From NCBI RefSeq assembly GCF_000226095.1, contig NC_016478.1:2036001-2100000 (forward strand): DNA of 64,000 nt, written 5' to 3'. The notes beneath the pieces were generated by a model. The model saw only the letters and a list, made by a program, of their open reading frames with translations, was not told the DNA's origin and did no database searches. This document shows, piece after piece, positions 54,863 through 64,000 of the stretch; the stretch's first letter is position 1, and every line of letters starts with the position of its first letter. The stretch is from Thermothelomyces thermophilus ATCC 42464 (lineage: Eukaryota > Ascomycota > Sordariomycetes > Sordariales > Chaetomiaceae). Both the position numbers and the translations under genes were made by a program.

Positions 54863-56742
54863 TTTGCTCGTTGAATGCTCCAGACGTGAACTCGGTGCTC
54901 CTCTGTCTCGTTGGAGTCGAGGATGAATGGGATGTGTGTGGTAGGTGGTGACAAGACGATGATGTCACTTGACGCCTAGGTGACTTTGGTATAACAAGTG
55001 ATGTCTCAGGTCGAGTGCCTGTTAGAATTGGCCTTCGCTTGATGAGTGCTCAAGGAGGTTGCTGCTGAACATGGGAAAGCAAGAACTGCCACGCCATGCG
55101 CAGAGGGGTCGCCTCCTGTTATATACTCGCTGCCCATGGTCGCGATCGGTATTACGACAGACAGCGAGAAGGCCGGCTCCGATGTGTTTGACAGCAAGGG
55201 GAGGCGCCGAAGTCTGGTGCGTGACAGGAGATCGAGGGGGAGAGTCGGCAGCATCGCCGGTATAGGAAGGTGGAGAGATGCGGATCGATGCAGTTTAGAA
55301 CCGCACAAACGTATGATCTGGGGGTGGCGATTTCGTTGTCCAGAGCGTTCGCGGACTCGAGATTCCTCCGAGTTTGGTGACAGCCTGGGTGGTCTGACCT
55401 CTCTCAAGTCGAGATTGGATGTTGTTAGCTGGGTGGCTTGGGTCGCCAGGGCGGAGCTCCCCGGAGAAGCGGAACCGCTGCGCCGCTAGCTAGTGTGCGC
55501 GCTAATCAGCCCTGCGGGCCTGCAAGATGCTCGCTATCTCTTTCTTGCGCACTAGGAATGTCATTGACGTGTTGCCATGTAGCTCATTGCTCATCTATGC
55601 CTATCTTCCTCTTATGAAAACAGAATTGAGTCTCGTGTTCAGCAAAAATAATAAGAGAAAATCTAAGATAAAGGAATAGATTTCGAATCAAGCGGCCCTA
55701 CTTTGGTAAGCTCAGGTATTTAGGCTTTAGCTCCCATACCTACACTAGTCTCCTACCTACGCAAGATAGTTAGGTGGGTACACTACTGTACCGGTCAAGT
55801 TGCCAAAGTATGTATGCCGACCCCAGGCTATCGCCTTCAGCAGCTCTCTTCCCCTCCCTCGCTCCCCAGGCCACTCAAAAGAATCCGCCTTTCCGAGTCT
55901 ACAAGTAGACCCTCCCCCAGATTTCCCTCGCCCCGAGAGAGCAGGCACAGGGTTCCCCGCAAGATATCCGCTCCCCCGGGAGCCAGCGTCGGTGGCCGTT
56001 GTGGGTACACTGCAACCTCCCCTAGCCGTATATGACACGCACTACAGGTAGACGAGCACCAACCACCACCTCGCAGGGCTTCCGCTTGAGCGAAGGAACA
56101 ACCCCTCAAAACATCTTAAGCTGGCTCTGTGCGGGAGAACGAGGTCATGCCGGCATGCATGCATGCATATACTTGACACGCACGTATCGAATAGCGCCGA
56201 TCAAGCTCGGGGCCGGTCCACTTTCTTGCCCTCCTACTTCTTCTCCATGCGGGGGAGAGTGCGGGGGTGGGGAGGTCTGGATGCCGACGACGGAACGCGA
56301 TGCGTCGCACCAGGATTCGTTTGTTGCGGCTATTCTTGCGTCACGAAGGAGAGGGGCTAAACTTGTAGGCTGTAGCGAAGGCCGGTTTTCTACCCATCAA
56401 GCGGGACCGGTCTTGCCAAGTCAAGATAACCGTATACTATGTAAGCTGTGGAGATAATAACCCCAGAGGAGAGCAGTCTAGTATTCTTGCGGACCAACAT
56501 ACCGAGCTTCTGCTGCCTCGGCAATGGCGACTGTCATTGGAAGAACCAGGGGCCCAAGCGCCACTTCAGCAGACATCACAAACAATGAAACACGCCGGTT
56601 CCACGCTCCAGGTGAACCCAACAGCATATCAAGTTGACGTCTTATCCCTATCTGCTTTTTGGCGCCGCCTGTAGAAACACCGCCGTCCTCTCCTCGTGGA
56701 AAACAATCGCCCGCTTTCTACAGTAATGCCAGAAAAATCCTC
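54863..56742. other. Upstream region of adh1
   Basis: 1.9 kb between adh1 and arp3, both minus strand. It contains the adh1 promoter. The stretch at about 55550-55800 is AT-rich with AATAATAAG-type sequence and TACCTAC words. No gene seen. Confidence 0.45.
55119..55125 (-). promoter_or_regulatory. TATA box of adh1 (TATATAA)
   Basis: On the minus strand the sequence reads GAGTATATAACAGG, 257 bp upstream of the ATG, a spacing that fits a leader of about 200 nt. It is the best TATA match near any gene start in the window. Confidence 0.5.
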
Positions 56743-58468
56743 TTAAGAGCCACCCGGGCCGCCCAGGAGGGCAAACCTCCGCACGATTCCGGGTCCGTAC
56801 TCTTGGTACTGTCGGACAGTTAGTTCAACCATACCATCGGTATAATAATGATAATAAAAAAAAAAAAGAAGCATTACCTCTGCCTTGGTGTGGCAGTACG
56901 ACCGGAACTCCGGCGTCTGGCCCAGCAAGCTGCCTCCGAACCACGGGCCGTGGCGCTGCCTCTTGTGCGTAATGACCTGCACCTCCAGCCCTCCGCTCTT
57001 GGCGCCGCCGCTTCGCAATTCGCTCTGGCGGATTCTGGCGTCCACCAAATGCTTAATGTCGCGTTGCAGTCTGCGGCCAAAGTCCTTGTAGAGCGTGCTG
57101 CCGCCCGACAGGACAATGTTCTTGTACAGGCCACGTCGCACATCGATGGGCGACGACTGGATGACGCCGTCGACGACCACGGGCAGCGGCGTCAAGAAGT
57201 CGGACGAGTAGATCTCCGGGTTGAAGAAGATTTCGGGCGCCAGGAAGCGCTCGTAGCCGACATCGACGGTCACCTGGCGGCCACCCGGTTGCGTGACGAC
57301 GTGCTTCAGGAACCGGCTGCGGTCGCGGTCATACTTGGCAAACTCGTTGACGATATCCGGGCAGACATAGCAGTACTCCTCCTTGATCTCCTGCGCCGTC
57401 TTGAGGGACGAGTCGGGCTCGCCACGGTCTCGGAGGAGAGACTGGACAAAGTAGGTAATATCGCGTCCGGCAATCGGGATCGATTTGATCGACGAGCCGA
57501 TAACGTAGCCCTCCGCCACCGGGATGACGTGAGTGACACCGTCACCAGAGTCGATAACCGTGCCGGTCAGAGACCTATCCGTGACCTTGGACGATGTCCA
57601 CGAAGCCGCAAGCGCTAGAACTGCCTGGACAGCAATGTAGAGACCGGCGCAGTTGAAGGACTCGAAGAAGATCTCGGCCGTGTTTTCGCGGTTCTCGGGA
57701 GGATTCAGGGGCTGGATGTGCGTTAGAACATGGTGCTGCTGGGAAATGGTCATGGTGGTCTAACCGGCTCGGTGAGGAGGAAGTAATGATCCTCGGGCTC
57801 TACCCTGAGGTATTTGAAGATCGAGTTGGACCAGAACCTCTCCATGTGATCCTGCCGCCGCTCATCAGCTTCGTCCTTTCGCGCTTATCCCCACTTGAAC
57901 TGACCCAGTTCTCGATTTGCCCGTGTCTGATCGGGTAGTGTAACCCATATCCTGGACCTTGTCAGCCCGCATTCTCTCCTCTTGGCGGAACCAGCTTACC
58001 GGGCCCCGAGGCAGCCGCGATGGCCTCATCACCGATGAAGAAGTCTAGATCCTCGGTCCCGCGCTTCGCCGATAAGTGACCAGTCGGCCCAGCTCCGCCG
58101 GTGAGGAAGGAAGGCTTGTTTGCAACCGCGGGGCGACCGGACCCCGAGCCGCCACCGCCCGCGCTGCCCTTGGTCGCGATCGCGGTTGGGAAGACGAAGG
58201 AGGGGGAGTCGTTGCCGGCGAAACCTGACGAGGCGATCGGTCAGCTGCGAGACGGCGAAACGGCGGGCTCACACATGGACTTTCGAGAACGAACCTAGCT
58301 TAGAGAACCCCGTGCCGCTGCAAGGGAGTGGTCAGTCATGGCAGACTCGAGACGGGCGCTGTCTCCCTTCTCCCTGTCCCCCGAGAGGGGGAGAGAGAGA
58401 GCGGGGCTGGGGAGCTCTCGGCGTTGCACTTACTTGTCCATGACAACGGCTGGGGTTTGGTTGGCCAT
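56743..58468 (-). CDS. arp3: Actin-related protein 3 (Arp2/3 complex)
   Basis: About 438 aa from seven exons. First exon 58434-58468 ([11 protein letters not shown]), then NGTGFSKLG, a Gly-rich exon, [35 protein letters not shown], a long exon from [20 protein letters not shown], and a last exon [20 protein letters not shown]. Actin-fold nucleotide motifs are present: [20 protein letters not shown] and [20 protein letters not shown]. Specific to Arp3 are the insert between the first two subdomain strands ([20 protein letters not shown]) and the long region before [17 protein letters not shown]. Arp3 with Arp2 nucleates branched actin filaments at endocytic patches and hyphal tips. The last intron contains an A-rich run and TATAATAATGATAATA-like sequence. 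It sits 1.9 kb upstream of adh1 on the same strand. Confidence 0.95.
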
Positions 58469-59709
58469 TGTTACAAGATGTGTGCAGCTGCGCGCAGCTA
58501 CTGCCCGTGTTTCCGCGCGGTCAATACAGCTGACGATGCTCGACAGCAGCGTGTGTTGTTCGGCGTCCAGGCAGACAGTGGAGCGTTGAGGTCCAAGATT
58601 ACGTCTCGCAAGCTCCCAAGTGGGATCCACGCTGCGCCTTGTGTGCCAAGAACCGGGTGCCCCGCCGGCTACGGTGGTTGAAACCCGAGCCTGCGCAAAG
58701 TAACTACCTCTTCAAAAGCGGTCAAAGGCAGCTTTCCTTAGCATGGACTTGGTGCCAATTCGGAGAGATCCAACCTCGAATTGAGCCCAAGCTCGCGGTT
58801 GCAACTCGCCTTTGGCCAAGAGCAATACCAAAAGAACCGCAATTAAACTCTCGAGACACGATTGAGAGGCGAGCTCGAGAACAATCTCAACCGCGAATCG
58901 TGATTAGGCAAGAGCGTTGTCAGCCATTGCCGCTACCCCATCACTCACTCACCTAAATAACAAAGAGCATGCGCTCCCAGATCATCATCAAATTAGGAAA
59001 CAACGAGTCCACTCATTCCCACCTGGTTTGACATCGGTCCTCGGCGGCCACATTGTACAGTAGAAGCCCGAACCTAAAACCAAAGATTAGGTGCAGGCGG
59101 CCATTTCATCGCAGACGGCTACCTTTTATGGGTATATGGTGACAAACCTCCCACCGTCTTTAGACCCTCGACGTACCTAACCCTCCCGGCTCTGGTTTTA
59201 CTCAATCCACCACGGCATCCGACCACCTGGACATTTATATTCGCCCAGTTCCTGGAAAAATTTCTCCGACTACTTCTAAGCGACCATGATCCGTCCTGTT
59301 CGTGTTGGATGCACTCTCTAATTTTTTTTGTTCATTGGAGTGGTTTCCATCTTCTCCTAGAGGTCGGAGTTCCGTCATCTTATCCCCCTCAGCCGAAGAA
59401 TCTTTGCGCTTGACGTGCCAGCCATCGAGAGATAGCCACTACCACGAGAATCAGAGCCGTTCCCGTCCGTCCATGCCCGCGGTAGTCATCCACCGCCATT
59501 CCTCTCTGCCCTAGTTGCAACCTCGTTTCCTCGCAATCCAGCCACCTAAACTGCTCGATTCCGGACCTAAGTCCGGTATCCTGAAGACAACCAATCCTGT
59601 CAGGGGCAACCGGCCGCACAGCGACAGTCTCTGGAATCTCGTTTCTCGCCCCGTAGGGTGCAAAGACTGTCATACACTCCGCCAAGGAACGGACTCGGAA
59701 CCTTATACG
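58469..59709. promoter_or_regulatory. Divergent intergenic region (arp3 / taspase-like)
   Basis: 1.2 kb between divergent starts. Pyrimidine-rich sequence near 59300-59700 is probably the leader of the plus-strand gene. No other gene seen. Confidence 0.45.
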
Positions 59710-61477
59710 ATGTCTTCTTCTCCCGAGCAATGTGCTATCTTCCCTGAGGGGGATGGCACCGTCGAGGGCCTAAGGAGCCGAGCACCTAAGAAATCAATTG
59801 CGTCTATATTCGTTCACGCAGGAGCGGGCTATCACAGTGTGGCAAATGAGAAGGTGCATCTTCAGGCATGCACAGAGTGAGTTTGCCCATTCGAGCCCAC
59901 CAGTTGAAGAATCTAATTTGTACGGTCAGTGCTGCTCGTGTCGGGATGAGTTTCCTCAAGGCCGGAGCAACGGCTACGCAAGCTGTCGAAGCGGCCATCA
60001 GATGTCTCGAGGATAAGGAGATTACGAATGCCGGTTTTGGGAGCAATCTGAACATCGATGGCGTGGTCGAGTGCGATGCCACCATTGTCGACCATCTCGG
60101 AAGAAGCGGTGCCTGTGGCGCCGTTGCGGGTATGTACAGTACCTTCCGGCGGCGTCCCTCATTGCATGATCTGTTCTCAGCTAACACTCTGCCTCAGGCG
60201 TCAAAAACCCCATCTCCCTGGCCAAGAAGATTCTTGATACGAGCAGTCAGCCTCTGTCGCTCCGCAGGGTTCCTCCCAACATACTTGTCGGCCCGGGAGC
60301 CAAGGAGTTTGCAGAGGAGCACGCACTGAAAATCGTCCGGAACGAGTTCCTTGTCTCCAGGAATGCGAAAGATCGATACCTCCGCTGGAACGAAGATCTG
60401 AAGAGGGCTGAGGCGCGAAAGCGGCCCCGTACAGCGTATTCCGGCGTAAACTGGAGCGGCCAAAGGACATCATCGCCGGGTGCCTATGACAAAGCCGCAA
60501 ACCCCGCTAATACTGTGCAGCTTCGGGACCACGCCAGTGCCATTCTCACAGGCACATGGAACGAGGGTCAGCCCGATTCTCCGGATTCTGGCCGGTCCCC
60601 CATCGGCGAATCCGCGTCGCGTACAGCAGCGGATTCTTCGGCCTCTCCTGCCTCTCAGCCACCGGGAAACCGGTCGGCATCATTAGAGTCGACAGAACGT
60701 GTAGGCTTGGGAGCTGAATCACCGTATCTCGCATCAATGCCTCTCTCCTCTCGTCCAGTCAACGACGGACCGGCAAGTTGTGACGACACTGAGGTACATA
60801 CGGGGGATGGTAAAATCGAATACCACGATACAGACGGACTTGGCATCTCGTGTGGCAAAGTCAAGAGACACCACGCCACCACACAGAGTCCCGTAGATGT
60901 GGAACAGGTTGCGGACATGGTGACGGATACGGTTGGGGCAATTGCGGTTGACCTGCGGGGCAACATTGCAGCGGGATCCTCGTCAGGAGGAATCGGGATG
61001 AAACACAAAGGTCGCACCGGGCCTGCGGCTCTCGTGGGCGTTGGCACTGCTGTTGTGCCCGAGGATCCAGACGACGATTTCGCAACATCCGTCGCCGCAG
61101 TTACCAGCGGTACCGGCGAGCACATGGCAACGTGTATGGCCTCGAGCAAGTGCGCCGAACGTCTGTTTCAAGGCACCCGTCGCGGACCTGGCGGACGCGA
61201 CATACCCGAGGAGGATGAGCATACCATAATGGAGTCTTTTATCTTGGACGATTTCATGAACCATCCCGGCGTCAGGGACCAGCCCTCGGTCGGTGCCATT
61301 GGGGTCATGGCTGTCAAAAAAGACCTTACGGGGATTTACTTCTACTTCGCGCACAACACGGATTCTTTTGCACTGGCGTCTATGTCGTCGACCGAACGCG
61401 AACCCCTCTGTGTCATGTCACGCCTGGGTAAGACCGGGCGTGTCGCCCAGGGCGGACGGAGGATTCGGCTGGGATAA
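59710..61477 (+). CDS. Taspase-1/asparaginase-2 family threonine peptidase
   Basis: 548 aa from three exons (59710-59876, 59930-60129, 60198-61477). Ntn-hydrolase of the type 2 asparaginase family. The start of the fold is SIASIFVHAGAGYHSVANEK. Then AARVGMSFLKAGATATQAVE, ITNAGFGSNLNIDGVVECDA (the family's AGxGSN block), and GVKNPISLAKKILDTSSQPL. The nucleophile is expected at Thr367 in VTDTVGAIAVDLRGNIAAGS, matching taspase-1 rather than plain asparaginase, and SSGGIGMKHKGRTGPAALVG follows. The segment between alpha and beta parts is about 130 residues longer than in human taspase-1 (Thr234) and is Ser/Pro/Gly-rich. Autocleavage at Asp366-Thr367 would be needed for activity. Natural substrates in fungi are not known to me; animal taspase-1 cuts MLL and TFIIA. 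Confidence 0.9.
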
Positions 61478-62005
61478 CGTGCTCCTACGAAAGTGTATCC
61501 GGACTGACTTATGGCGGCATTGCGGGCGCATATCAGGCGTTGCTAGGAGTGGAAAGGATAGCATCACTTACATGGGGTACTGCACCTTGATTAACTCACA
61601 TTGCACTTTGCCAGAGTAGCTTCATAGATTAGCAATACATGTCATTGCTTGATATTCATGCATGTGACAAACTACAGAAGCAGGATCGGTGAGGCCTCTG
61701 TGAGCCTGGGTTGTTCTCCACGCCGACCAGCAGCAGCCATCAAGCAAAACCTAACAAAGTAGTTTGACAAGTTCAAGGGATCTGTGGGACACGGCTCAAT
61801 GTTTTTCGCAATACGTCCGACTGCTTTGCTTTGCTCTTCCCTAACGCCATGCCTACCCAGACGATTTTGTATGCCCCGAGGACGCCATGGTCTACAACTG
61901 CAAAAGTTGAAATAAAATAAAAAAAAGGAATGTTTCTCGCCACAAATCAGCCAGAAACCCCTGAAATTCTCCATCCCTTCAAACAGTCAACAAAACACAT
62001 TTCCC
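61478..62005. other. Convergent intergenic region
   Basis: 0.53 kb between two convergent 3' ends, AT-rich near 61900-61930. No gene seen. Confidence 0.45.
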
Positions 62006-63307
62006 TCAGATTTCCCCATTGGGCCCAACCTTCCTCTTCTCCTTCCTGCCCTCAGCCATTGAGCCGCCAGCAGCTCCGGAAGTGCTGGCGGCGTTCGCAC
62101 CGCCTCCCAGCCGCCCGCCCGCCGACACCACTGGGCACTTCCCATAGTCGCCCAACGCCAACACCGTCCCACACGTCAGGCACTCCCCGCCGGGGGGCAC
62201 CTCGCAGAAGATGCTCAGGCAGACGGAGCAGACGTAGCCGGTGTCGATGACGTTGCGGTGGCAGAAGCAGGCGGCGCGGAAGTCGACCGCGTCGGCGCTG
62301 GGGGTGAGCAGGAGGTCGGCCACGCTGGCGCCGAGGCCGAGCCTGCCCGTCTTCCGCCGCCCGCCGGGGCCGCCGCCGGGGACGGACGCGGCCGTCGTCT
62401 TGGGGGCGGCGGGGCCCTTGCCCGGGTCGGCGCCGCCGGAAGGGTGGGAAGGGGCCGAGCCGCTGCCGAAGCCGAACATGAGGTACTGCAGCAGGCCGCG
62501 GGGCTCCGCCGCGCGGACGAAGGTGCCCCGCGTGATGAAGCTGGCCTGCTCGAGGAAGGTGGCGCTGCCGCGCAGGGCGAGGGTGTCGATGGCGACGCGG
62601 GCGTGGGCCGCGGCGAAGACGGCGTTCATGGTGGGGATGTACTGCGCGGGCGCGCTGTCGCTGACCGAGATGATCAGGATGCGCGCGTGCAGGCCCGCGA
62701 GGCCGCCGCTGCTCGTGGACGTGCTCGCCACGGGCGCGGGGCCGACGGTGGCGCCTGCGGTCACGGCGGTGCCGGTCGTGGCGGCGGCGTGCGCGGCGGC
62801 GGCGGTGGCGGAGGCGCTGAAGGAGAGGGCGGTCTTGTTGATGTGGGCGAGGGCGAGCGTGAGGGCGCCGGATATCTGAGGCGTCGTCGTGGAGAGGTCG
62901 GCATCGGTGGTGTCGTCGATCAGGGCACGGAGTGAGGTGAGGAGGGACTTTTCTATCTGGGCGAACTGCGGGTATTTGTTCGCCGAGGAGGCTTTGCTGG
63001 CGTTGCTGCTAGCATCTTGCATGTCAACATCCCGAGGGGCCGCCTGTTTTGGTGGCGTTGGGTAGAGCCAGACTGCGCGGTTGCTATGGGCGGCAATGAG
63101 GGCGACCTGGTTCGAATTGCTGAAAGCGAGGTGGGTGTTGACAAAGACCAGTATATTCGCTATCGCCTTGGATACAGGGAGCACTTCATTTAGGGCGGCC
63201 CATGCGCGTGGGTTGGTGTCGATGATGATGGTGCACAGCGACGGTATGTCGTCGGTGTTGTACACCTCATAATGCTCCGAGGCATCGACGGCATCTTGGA
63301 CGTTCAT
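62006..63307 (-). CDS. tfb4: TFIIH core subunit Tfb4 (p34)
   Basis: 433 aa, intronless. Start MNVQDAVDASEHYEVYNTDD, then the vWA-like fold: SLCTIIIDTNPRAWAALNEV, VNTHLAFSNSNQVALIAAHS, SGALTLALAHINK, LHARILIISVSDSAPAQYIP and VAIDTLALRGSATFLEQASF. The C-terminal zinc-binding C4 region is intact: RAACFCHRNVIDTGYVCSVC with LSIFCEVPPGGECLTCGTVL. Tfb4 pairs with Ssl1 (p44) in the TFIIH core, used in transcription initiation and nucleotide excision repair. The protein is longer than yeast (338 aa) or human (308 aa) Tfb4 because of two low-complexity inserts, one Ala/Thr-rich within the vWA fold (after ALSFSASATA) and one Gly/Pro-rich before the zinc region. The tail is KEKRKVGPNGEI. Confidence 0.93.
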   Translation of the reverse strand: MNVQDAVDASEHYEVYNTDDIPSLCTIIIDTNPRAWAALNEVLPVSKAIANILVFVNTHLAFSNSNQVALIAAHSNRAVWLYPTPPKQAAPRDVDMQDASSNASKASSANKYPQFAQIEKSLLTSLRALIDDTTDADLSTTTPQISGALTLALAHINKTALSFSASATAAAAHAAATTGTAVTAGATVGPAPVASTSTSSGGLAGLHARILIISVSDSAPAQYIPTMNAVFAAAHARVAIDTLALRGSATFLEQASFITRGTFVRAAEPRGLLQYLMFGFGSGSAPSHPSGGADPGKGPAAPKTTAASVPGGGPGGRRKTGRLGLGASVADLLLTPSADAVDFRAACFCHRNVIDTGYVCSVCLSIFCEVPPGGECLTCGTVLALGDYGKCPVVSAGGRLGGGANAASTSGAAGGSMAEGRKEKRKVGPNGEI

Positions 63308-64000
63308 CTTGAGCCGTCCGCTCTGTGCCGCTTAATGTCTGGCACTACAACACCGGGGGCCTTGTTACTGACGATTGGCACCGGGGCATTACTGCAGTGC
63401 GCTGCGATTGCGGCGATTGCGGCGATTGCTGCGATTATTACGCAGCCAGTATCGACATCGACTCCTCAAAACGGGAGTCCTTTCCAATCCCAGCTCCTTC
63501 GCTTAAGGCCGGCTCGTCAAAAGTCCAGAACAATGCTTTCCAGGGCTGGCGTCTGTCGAGCGTTGGGTTATACTTCCCCGTTTGCGCATGCCACGTATTA
63601 GAATGCGTGGGCGATCTCGTCGCGTGCAGAAATGACGTTAACGCGCCGTCTGGAAAATTGATGACAACGAGAGGCACCGAGTTGGCGCGGGCCCACGTGA
63701 AGACTTGGCCCCAGGCCCAGGCCCCCCCACTCTCACATGGTATCGAGCACTCTGGTGGGATACCTTGGGTGCCGTTTCAGGGCGACGCGTGGGGGCCTGG
63801 ATTGGTGGGGCATTTACGCTTTGGAGGGGCAGCTCCAGCTCTGGAGCTTACATTACACATTCGTGTGTACTAGTAAAGCTTCTTCAACTCCAGTGCTTAC
63901 CTTACCCAAGGTACCTTATCATACTTTCGGTGATGTTGCATATTCTCGACGCCCGTCCGGTTTTTACTGACATTCGTTTCACCGCGAAGCACATGCTGCA
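63308..64000. promoter_or_regulatory. Upstream region of tfb4, with an unassigned minus-strand frame
   Basis: 0.69 kb to the window edge, with the tfb4 promoter at its left side. A minus-strand frame without ATG is open from about 63780 to 63438 and reads plausibly (VFTWARANSVPLVVINFPDG), so an exon of a gene running in from the right is possible. A plus-strand frame over the same bases is also open. GCGATTGCG-type repeats lie at about 63408-63436. Confidence 0.4.

Noticed and set aside
53758-54951. 397-codon plus-strand frame antisense to adh1
   Set aside because: Explained by the extreme C/G third-position bias of adh1; the minus strand has the intact zinc and NAD motifs and proper splice sites.
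56848-57618. 256-codon plus-strand frame
   Set aside because: Antisense shadow of the main arp3 exon.
63325-63873. 182-codon plus-strand frame
   Set aside because: No ATG start, low-complexity Cys/Asp start, and the opposite strand reads at least as well.

Overview
The window is nuclear DNA of a filamentous ascomycete, most likely Sordariales and Chaetomiaceae-like. I infer this from gene content, short GT-AG introns (about 48-155 nt) with CTGAC-type branch sites, strong C/G preference at third codon positions, and fungal-type proteins such as an SPX-ankyrin-GDPD phosphodiesterase and an ABCD half transporter. The species assignment is inference; no search was run. I saw no rRNA, tRNA, CRISPR or intact mobile element.

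Layout, left to right. 1-9.7 kb: V-ATPase subunit B (minus, 3' end off the window), spliceosomal cyclophilin CWC27 (plus), heat-shock transcription factor (plus), and a second spliceosome-type cyclophilin of the PPIL3 class (minus). 11.8-23.1 kb: an arrestin-fold protein, tRNA-splicing endonuclease subunit SEN54, and an uncharacterised protein carrying two copies of an unnamed domain and one GC-AG intron (all plus). 24.6-28.1 kb: three compact minus-strand genes, a CXXC zinc-binding protein (UPF0587/DUF866), an RNase P/MRP Rpr2/Snm1-like protein, and ZPR1. 29.2-31.5 kb: a PPR-like, probably mitochondrial protein. 33.3-40 kb: GDE1-type glycerophosphodiesterase and a WW-domain protein with a low-complexity tail. 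40-41.7 kb: a region open on both strands whose coding strand I cannot settle. 41.7-48.1 kb: a conserved ER-type single-pass membrane protein, a peroxisomal ABCD transporter, and a secreted Ser/Thr-rich repeat protein. 51.2-63.3 kb: gamma-glutamyltranspeptidase, alcohol dehydrogenase, Arp3, a taspase-like threonine peptidase, and TFIIH subunit Tfb4.

Most genes are conserved housekeeping genes. RNA processing is over-represented (two spliceosomal cyclophilins, SEN54, an RNase P/MRP-type subunit). The genes do not form one pathway, so the window reads as ordinary euchromatin rather than a biosynthetic cluster. The least explained items are the tandem-domain protein at 19.9-23.1 kb, a dispersed intergenic word TACGGATTAC (six exact copies, none in coding sequence), the both-strand-open region at 40-41.7 kb, and a C16/G-quadruplex tract inside the intron that splits the HSF DNA-binding domain. 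Exon boundaries were worked out by hand from splice signals and reading frame.
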